Below, piece by piece: positions 40,744-44,878 of a stretch of 44,878 nt of DNA. The notes under the pieces are model-generated. The model searched no databases. It saw nothing but the letters and a program-made list of their open reading frames with translations, and was not told the DNA's origin. The stretch comes from Coriobacteriia bacterium. GTDB lineage: Bacteria > Actinomycetota > Coriobacteriia > Anaerosomatales > PALSA-660. Position numbers and translations under genes: made by a program. Location of the stretch: positions 1-44,878 of the forward strand of contig JANYJF010000057.1 in assembly GCA_025361885.1 (NCBI GenBank), written 5' to 3'. Within the stretch, counting starts at the first letter, position 1. Each line of letters opens with the position of its first letter.

Positions 40744-40821
40744 CGCACTACAGTCGCCCGCATATGCTTCCGGTTCGAAGACGGCGATGCCTATGACGTC
40801 GAGATATGCGACTACCACTAG
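40744..40821 (+). pseudogene. higB: C-terminal remnant of a HigB-type toxin
   Basis: Directly after an in-frame TGA at 40741-40743, a frame reads RTTVARICFRFEDGDAYDV and ends EICDYH before TAG at 40819-40821. ICFRFEDGDAYDVEI followed by DYH is the conserved end of HigB/RelE-type host-inhibition toxins, and a HigA-type antitoxin gene starts 15 bases later, the normal higB-higA order. The first about 70 residues of the toxin, with its ribosome-binding surface, are missing, and upstream sequence carries stops and short inverted repeats (CAACGACT/AGTCGTTG, about 40689-40730). The toxin is therefore broken. The piece is too short to be sure of its original size. Confidence 0.8.
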
Positions 40822-40836
40822 CGAGGTGAGCGAGAG

Positions 40837-41151
40837 ATGAGCATCCCAAACACCAGGCCGCTGCAGCGCCGGCCCGTCCACCCGGGCGAGATCCTGCGCG
40901 AGGATTTCGTCCCCGAATACGAGCTGTCGGTCAGCGGACTCGCGACGGCGCTCGGCGTCTCGCGGCAGTCCGTCAATGAGCTGCTTCGCGAGCGCCGGGC
41001 CGTGAGCCCGGAGATGGCTCTTCGGCTCGCTCGGTTGTTCGGCAACTCCGCGGAGTTCTGGCTGAACATGCAGCGCGGGGTCGATCTGTGGGACGCGCAG
41101 GTCACCATCAAGGACGAACTCCAGCAGATCAAGCCGCTGTCCGTCGTCTGA
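40837..41151 (+). CDS. higA: HigA-type antitoxin
   Basis: A 104-residue Xre/HigA-family protein. RRPVHPGEILREDFVPEY is the typical HigA opening, followed by a helix-turn-helix (LATALGVSRQSVNELLRERR) and LARLFGNSAEFWLNMQRGVDL, diagnostic of the HigA antitoxin family. It would bind HigB and repress the operon. GAGGTGAGCGAG precedes the ATG. The reading frame is intact although the toxin upstream is reduced to its last about 25 residues, so it is an orphan antitoxin that may persist as a regulator or by protecting against related toxins elsewhere. Confidence 0.9.
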   Translation: MSIPNTRPLQRRPVHPGEILREDFVPEYELSVSGLATALGVSRQSVNELLRERRAVSPEMALRLARLFGNSAEFWLNMQRGVDLWDAQVTIKDELQQIKPLSVV

Positions 41152-41200
41152 CGGAACCGGCAGCCAACCCCTTGAGCCTCTTCGCCGCCGTCCGGCCGAC

Positions 41201-41299
41201 GGGTACGATCGTATCCCTCGCTTGCGTCCAGCTGCGGACCAGTCTCCAACCGAACTCCAACCATCCTTGCCTGTATCACAAAAGGATACGATCGTACCC
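41201..41299. repeat. 99-bp structure bounded by 16-bp inverted repeats
   Basis: GGGTACGATCGTATCC (41201-41216) and its exact reverse complement GGATACGATCGTACCC (41284-41299) flank 67 bases of non-coding DNA. Each arm itself contains the perfect 10-bp palindrome TACGATCGTA. It could be a pair of operator sites or a small element with terminal inverted repeats. I see no target-site duplication. Confidence 0.85.
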
Positions 41300-41382
41300 A
41301 ACGAGCAGACGGTCCAGGAACACCCCCGACTTACCGGCGGTCCGACGGTCTCCGAGACCTTCGGGGTGTTCGCGGCAAGCAA

Positions 41383-41411
41383 GAAGGCCCCCGCGCGGTG
41401 CGGGGGCCTTC
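41383..41411 (-). terminator. Terminator of the tRNA-Asn gene
   Basis: GAAGGCCCCCGC (41383-41394) and GCGGGGGCCTTC (41400-41411) form a perfect 12-bp stem with a five-base loop. On the minus strand it lies 14 bases past the tRNA and is followed by TTGCTTGCC, a weakly T-rich tail. Confidence 0.8.
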
Positions 41412-41424
41412 CGTATGCGAGAAA

Positions 41425-41499
41425 TGGCTCCTCGGGCAGGACTCGAACCTGCAACATTTCGGTTAACAGCCGAACGCTCTACCATTGAGCTACCGAGGA
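41425..41499 (-). tRNA. tRNA-Asn (GTT)
   Basis: A 75-nt cloverleaf including an encoded CCA. Acceptor stem TCCTCGG/CCGAGGA with discriminator G; anticodon GTT at 41465-41467 in the loop CTGTTAA; T-arm GCAGGTTCGAGTCCTGC. It is on the minus strand with its own perfect -10 box upstream and a hairpin terminator downstream. Confidence 0.97.
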
Positions 41500-41517
41500 A
41501 TGTGGCGCCGAGTGGGG

Positions 41518-41547
41518 ATTATAGGGCAGCCCGCGGCGGCAAGTCCA
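41518..41547 (-). promoter_or_regulatory. tRNA-Asn promoter
   Basis: On the minus strand: TGGACT (41542-41547), 18 bases, TATAAT (41518-41523), a perfect -10 that ends 19 bases before the tRNA 5' end. The remainder of the region to 41755 has a TAGACT at 41662-41667 that may serve tRNA-Met on the plus strand, without a clear -35. Confidence 0.75.
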
Positions 41548-41755
41548 CCCGGTATCCCCGACGGTCGGGCGGGCCTGTGGCGCGCCAGGACCCCGCACAG
41601 TGCGCGCACCGGCATCCCGGCGCGCCGCTTGCTTCGCATGCGTGCGTAAAGCCCCTAGTGGTAGACTTGCACACGCTTGCCAGCGCCCTCTGGCCGCCGA
41701 GTGCGAATCCGGCGGTGCCGATGTGGCGGACAAGGTCGGAGCGGTCGCACCTCAG

Positions 41756-41830
41756 GGGCCCGTAGCTCAATGGTGGAGCAGGGGACTCATAATCCCTTGG
41801 TTGTAGGTTCGAATCCTACCGGGCCCACCA
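41756..41830 (+). tRNA. tRNA-Met (CAT), elongator type
   Basis: A 75-nt cloverleaf with encoded CCA. Acceptor stem GGGCCCG/CGGGCCC and discriminator A; D-arm TAGCTCAATGGTGGAGC; anticodon loop ACTCATAAT with CAT; T-arm GTAGGTTCGAATCCTAC. A paired G1-C72 rules out initiator tRNA. A CAT anticodon could also be the lysidine-modified Ile2 tRNA, so the amino acid is not certain. Its final A is the first base of an in-frame ATG of the next gene. Confidence 0.92.
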
Positions 41831-41856
41831 TGCGAACAAAGACACTCGCGAGGAAC

Positions 41857-42972
41857 ATGAGTACTGCACGCAGGTCAGCACGACGAGCCAACAAGCTCAC
41901 CCGTCGCCGCCCGTGGCTCCTGCCGGTGCTGGCGGGACTCGCCGTCGTCGCTGTGATCGCGGGCGTCGCTTTCGCCGTATCCGGCGTCAAGACGATGTCG
42001 GCCAAGCCCGTCACCAAAGACGCGATGCCCAAGGTGTCCGCGTCGATCCCCGCCACCGACGAGACCACACCCACGGCCGACGCGTCGAGCTCATCGACGT
42101 CCGCGGTCGAGGTCCCCAACGTCATCGGCACGCCACTCACCACCGGCGAGACCGTCATCAAGGCCGCCGGCCTCACGACCGTGACGCGCGTTGCGAGCAA
42201 GAACACGCCCGCTTCGCCGGTCAACGCCGTGCTCAGCCAGGATCCGCCGCAGGGCACGAAGGTCCCGTCCGGCACCACCATCACGCTGACGTACAACCCC
42301 AAGCCCGCTCCGGCGCCCGTCGCGAACACGCAGGCGGCGCCGACAGGCCTCGTCATTGCTATCGACCCGGGGCATCAGCAGAACGGGGACAGCAGCACGG
42401 AGCCGATCGGTCCGGGCTCCAGCACCGTGAAAGCCAAGGTCGCCGGTGGCGCCAGCGGCGCGAGCACTCCTCGCGAGGAGTACAAGCTGACCCTGCTGAC
42501 AAGTCTCAAGCTCCGCGACATCTTGCAGAGCCGCGGCATCACCGTGGTCATGATCCGTACCACCAACAACGTCCATGTCTCCAACGCGGAGCGCGCGCAG
42601 ATCGCCAACCGCGCCCACGCCGCCCTGCTCGTGCGCGTCCACTTCGACGGAGTGGACGGCTCGCCCGGCACCAGTGGCATCTCGACTCTGTACGGCAAGG
42701 GCAACGCCTGGGTCAACCCATACACGGCCGCCAGCCTGCGCGCCGCAAACCTGATCGGGAATGCTGCCGCCGCAACCACCGGTGCGCCGTACCGCGGCGC
42801 GGTGGCACACTCCGACATGACCGGCCTCAACTGGGCCACGGTCCCCTCCATGATCATCGAGGGCGGCTTCCTGTCGAACCCGACTGAGGACGCCAGGATC
42901 GTCACCGACGCCTATCAGCAGAAGCTGGCGCAGGGCATCGCCAATGGCGTCATGCAGTACTTGGGCAGATGA
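41857..42972 (+). CDS. N-acetylmuramoyl-L-alanine amidase with PASTA domain
   Basis: A 371-residue exported cell-wall hydrolase that would cut the bond between MurNAc and L-Ala of peptidoglycan. It has an Arg-rich N-terminus and a membrane helix (LAGLAVVAVIAGVAFAV), a Ser/Thr/Ala linker, a PASTA domain (VPNVIGTPLTTGETVI ... SQDPPQGTKVPSGTTI) that binds uncrosslinked wall, and an Amidase_3 domain. Zinc and catalytic residues are visible: His in AIDPGHQ, Glu in REEYKLTL, His in LVRVHFDG and Glu in MIIEGGFLSNP. ATG 41857 has GAGGA close upstream. An in-frame ATG at 41830 overlaps the tRNA end and would add nine residues. A LytR-CpsA-Psr-like gene follows after 49 bases. Confidence 0.92.
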   Translation: MSTARRSARRANKLTRRRPWLLPVLAGLAVVAVIAGVAFAVSGVKTMSAKPVTKDAMPKVSASIPATDETTPTADASSSSTSAVEVPNVIGTPLTTGETVIKAAGLTTVTRVASKNTPASPVNAVLSQDPPQGTKVPSGTTITLTYNPKPAPAPVANTQAAPTGLVIAIDPGHQQNGDSSTEPIGPGSSTVKAKVAGGASGASTPREEYKLTLLTSLKLRDILQSRGITVVMIRTTNNVHVSNAERAQIANRAHAALLVRVHFDGVDGSPGTSGISTLYGKGNAWVNPYTAASLRAANLIGNAAAATTGAPYRGAVAHSDMTGLNWATVPSMIIEGGFLSNPTEDARIVTDAYQQKLAQGIANGVMQYLGR

Positions 42973-43021
42973 GCACGTACGGCCGACGAGTGCGACCGGT
43001 GATCCAAGGGTTGGGGGAAGC

Positions 43022-43786
43022 GTGAAACAAGGGCGGGACAAAGCCTTCCGGCGCGCCGTGACCACGGTCTCGATCGTCGTGGTCGTGGTGCTGGCCGTCG
43101 CGGTCGCGACGCTGCTGTATCTGCGGACGACGCCTTCGCGCGGAGGGGTCGCGGCATCCCTGGGTCTCGCGCGCGGCAACGACGCCTCGCACGTCGCCCT
43201 GGTGATCGCCTCGCCCGCTGCGGACGGCGCTGTGGTGGCGCAACTGGTCGCGATCGTGGACTCCAACGCGTCGCAGAACGCGTCGACAGCGATCACCGAC
43301 GTCGATCCCGACACCAAGGTCGCCATCCCGGGCACCAGCTTCGACCGCCTGCGCGACGCCTATGCGTTCGGCGGCGGGGCGGCGGTGGTAGCGGCGCTGC
43401 CCAAGCCCAAGCCCGAGCTCAAGCCCCAGCCCAAGCCCGCGTACGTGGCCGTGCCCCAGCCCGTGTGGACCGCGGCCGTCGACCGCTCGAGGGGCGTGAC
43501 GGTGACCCTCCCGGCCTCGCTCGACGTGTTCGACGGCACGAGGCTGACCTCCTTCAGCGCGGGAGAACAGCGCATACAAGGCGAGGGGATCGCGGCCCTG
43601 CTGATGGGTCTCGCCCACGTGCCCGCCACAGATCGCGCGACCGTGCGCACGCAGCTGGAGCGCGGCATCGCCGCGAGCCTCGCGACCGACGCGGCGGCCA
43701 CCGAAGCGGGCGTGAGCAGCGACCTGTCTCGCACCGCACTCCATGGATGGCTGAACGGGTCCGCACTCAAGTCGGGCGGTCGGTAA
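43022..43786 (+). CDS. Divergent LytR-CpsA-Psr (LCP)-like membrane protein
   Basis: A 254-residue protein with one N-terminal membrane helix (VSIVVVVVLAVAVATLLYL) and an external domain. TDVDPDTKVAIPGTSFDRLR, then DAYAFGGGAAVVAAL match the LCP pattern for residues that hold the lipid-linked substrate, and GVTVTLPASLDVFDGTRL, then FSAGEQRIQGEGIAALL, match the second LCP block. The Arg residues that usually bind pyrophosphate are not clearly kept, and a Lys-Pro repeat (PKPKPELKPQPKP) splits the domain. LCP enzymes attach wall polymers to peptidoglycan; this one may have a reduced or structural role. GTG 43022 has GGGGAA upstream. Neighbouring amidase and Wzz-like genes fit envelope work. Confidence 0.7.
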   Translation: MKQGRDKAFRRAVTTVSIVVVVVLAVAVATLLYLRTTPSRGGVAASLGLARGNDASHVALVIASPAADGAVVAQLVAIVDSNASQNASTAITDVDPDTKVAIPGTSFDRLRDAYAFGGGAAVVAALPKPKPELKPQPKPAYVAVPQPVWTAAVDRSRGVTVTLPASLDVFDGTRLTSFSAGEQRIQGEGIAALLMGLAHVPATDRATVRTQLERGIAASLATDAAATEAGVSSDLSRTALHGWLNGSALKSGGR

Positions 43787-43898
43787 GCCGACGTATGGTA
43801 TATTCGTCCCCGGTGCCGCGGCGTCTCCTTTGCGTGCGCCGCAACCGGGGGATGTGCCGGATGCCGTGAGGCGTCCGGTCCGACAGGGTGGAGAGACG

Positions 43899-44750
43899 AT
43901 GTCCGACACAGATTCCGGCGCGCCCGCGGGCGCACCCGGGCACGCGCGACACAAAAGCAACCTCCTGCGGTCCGTGCTCATCGCCGTTGTCGCGCTCGCC
44001 GTCTTCGGAGCCGCGCTGTGGTACGTGGGCGGCGTGGACTACGTGATGGGTCTCCTCGGCGGCGGCAAGCCCGCCACCGCGCCCGCCACCGCCGCCAAGC
44101 CCGCAGCCCCAGCGGCCGCTTCCGCCAGCGCGTTCAAGCTCCCCGCCGGCGTCGATGAGATGCTCGCCAAGCGGATGTACGTGGAGCAACTGGAGTCCAG
44201 CAAGAACCTCTCAAGGTTGGCCGACGGTAGCGCCAACCGCTTCGTCATCAACCGCGTGGATGCCACCGACAGCACCGCCACCATCTCCCTGACGGCGTTC
44301 TTCAAGGACGGCACCTCGGCGCCCGGCGTCATGTACCTGGTCAAGCGCTCGGACGCCTGGTACTTCATGGCCATCGGCGGCATGAACCTCCCCAACGCGA
44401 CCGGTCTGGCCGGCGGCGTGGGCACTGCCGGCAGCACCGAGATCGTTGAGAGCGACGTGCTCGATGTTGCGGAAGGCATGAAGGAAGCCGGCATCAAGAC
44501 CTTCGATACCGGCGTGATCAACAGCATGCTGTCGCAGCAGACGGTCAACCAGCCGATGCTCAAGGAGATCGTGGCCGGCACGTACACCACCTACGAGTTC
44601 GGCGCGCCCTCCATCGGCACCGGTACCGTCACGGTGCCCGTGACACTCAAAGGCAAGTCCGGCGATAGCGCTAAGGGCGAGATCGTGCTCATCAAGTCAA
44701 CGATCGACAGTCACGACTTCACATTCCTGACGACGTTCAAGAAGCAATAG
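43899..44750 (+). CDS. Membrane-anchored extracytoplasmic protein of unknown function
   Basis: A 283-residue protein with a cytoplasmic N-terminus (residues 1-25, rich in Gly, Ala, Asp and Lys/Arg), one membrane helix (SVLIAVVALAVFGAALWYV), an Ala/Pro linker, and a roughly 210-residue external domain with repeated beta-type segments (TISLTAFFKDGTSAPGVMYL, TVTVPVTLKGKSGDSAKGEI). I recognise no family. GGAGAG is a few bases before ATG 43899. A -10-like TATATT at 43799-43804 could drive it. It sits between an LCP-like gene and a Wzz-like gene, which points to the envelope without showing a role. Confidence 0.75.
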   Translation: MSDTDSGAPAGAPGHARHKSNLLRSVLIAVVALAVFGAALWYVGGVDYVMGLLGGGKPATAPATAAKPAAPAAASASAFKLPAGVDEMLAKRMYVEQLESSKNLSRLADGSANRFVINRVDATDSTATISLTAFFKDGTSAPGVMYLVKRSDAWYFMAIGGMNLPNATGLAGGVGTAGSTEIVESDVLDVAEGMKEAGIKTFDTGVINSMLSQQTVNQPMLKEIVAGTYTTYEFGAPSIGTGTVTVPVTLKGKSGDSAKGEIVLIKSTIDSHDFTFLTTFKKQ

Positions 44751-44798
44751 GCGGTACCACGCCCGACCGCAAGCCAGGCGACCGAAGTAAGGAACACG

Positions 44799-44878
44799 GT
44801 GGAACTCCGCGACTACCTGAACGTCATCCGGGCCCGCAAATGGATCATCATCCAGGCAGTCGTGATCGTGACCCTGAC
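44799..44878 (+). CDS. Start of a Wzz/chain-length-determinant-like protein (partial)
   Basis: GTG 44799, with GTAAGGA seven bases upstream, opens a frame that runs off the window: MELRDYLNVIRARKWIIIQ and then AVVIVTLT. The pattern of a short amphipathic Leu-x-Asp-Tyr-Leu-x-Val-Ile-x-Arg-Arg-Lys-Trp segment followed at once by a membrane helix is the usual N-terminus of Wzz/YveK polysaccharide chain-length or tyrosine-kinase adaptor proteins. Only 26 residues are visible, so the assignment rests on this signature. Next to the amidase and LCP-like genes, it suggests an exopolysaccharide or wall-polymer locus continuing to the right. Confidence 0.7.
   Translation, partial: MELRDYLNVIRARKWIIIQAVVIVTL

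Noticed and set aside
41249-41258. ACCGAACTCC match to the tandem units before hrcA
   Set aside because: A single 10-bp match without repetition is within chance for GC-rich sequence of this length.

Overview
The window is high-GC DNA with dense, mostly co-directional (+ strand) housekeeping genes, frequent GTG/TTG starts and 4-8 bp gene overlaps. Gene order follows the Firmicute-type chromosomal core: comEA-comEC-holA-rpsT-lepA-hemW-hrcA-dnaJ-rsmE-mtaB, then phoH-ybeY-dgkA-cdd-era-recO-glyQ-glyS-ppsR, then dnaG-rpoD. Two-subunit glycyl-tRNA synthetase, HrcA/CIRCE control, pyruvate phosphate dikinase with its regulator, and high GC together suggest a deep-branching actinobacterium of the Coriobacteriia/Anaerosomatales type. 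That placement is an inference from synteny and composition, not a phylogeny.

Layout. 1-3.8 kb is an accessory edge: the tail of an unrecognised gene, a secreted protein with two DUF5648-like repeats, and a large-subunit catalase. 4.0-14.5 kb holds leuS, the competence genes comEA/comEC, holA, convergent rpsT, lepA and hemW. 14.5-15.3 kb is a repeat-rich divergent intergenic region between an ArsR-type regulator and hrcA, with a CIRCE operator. 15.3-26.2 kb is heat-shock, rRNA/tRNA modification, ribosome maturation, lipid-carrier and nucleoside genes ending at recO. 26.2-27.6 kb is an inserted AbrB-VapC toxin-antitoxin cassette plus a small membrane protein. 27.7-34.7 kb has glyQS, ppsR and ppdK. 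34.7-40.5 kb has a 58-residue membrane protein, dgt, dnaG and two adjacent primary-type sigma factors. 40.5-41.8 kb is a second accessory island with a 47-bp palindrome, a broken higB, an intact higA, a 99-bp inverted-repeat structure and two tRNA genes. 41.8-44.9 kb is a cell-envelope cluster: PASTA/amidase, a LytR-CpsA-Psr-like protein, an unknown anchored protein and the start of a Wzz-like gene.

The strongest candidate for something undescribed is a dispersed repeat present twice, at 14930-15063 and 31617-31753. Each copy has a core of exactly 100 bp built from four 18-bp palindromes that all begin CACAGG, separated by 12, 4 and 12 bp. The 12-bp separators share a polar consensus and the flanks are also related. 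In the first copy the second half is inverted relative to the first; in the second copy both halves point the same way. This indicates a modular 48-bp unit (palindrome, polar spacer, palindrome) that can be assembled in either orientation. I do not recognise it as a known element.
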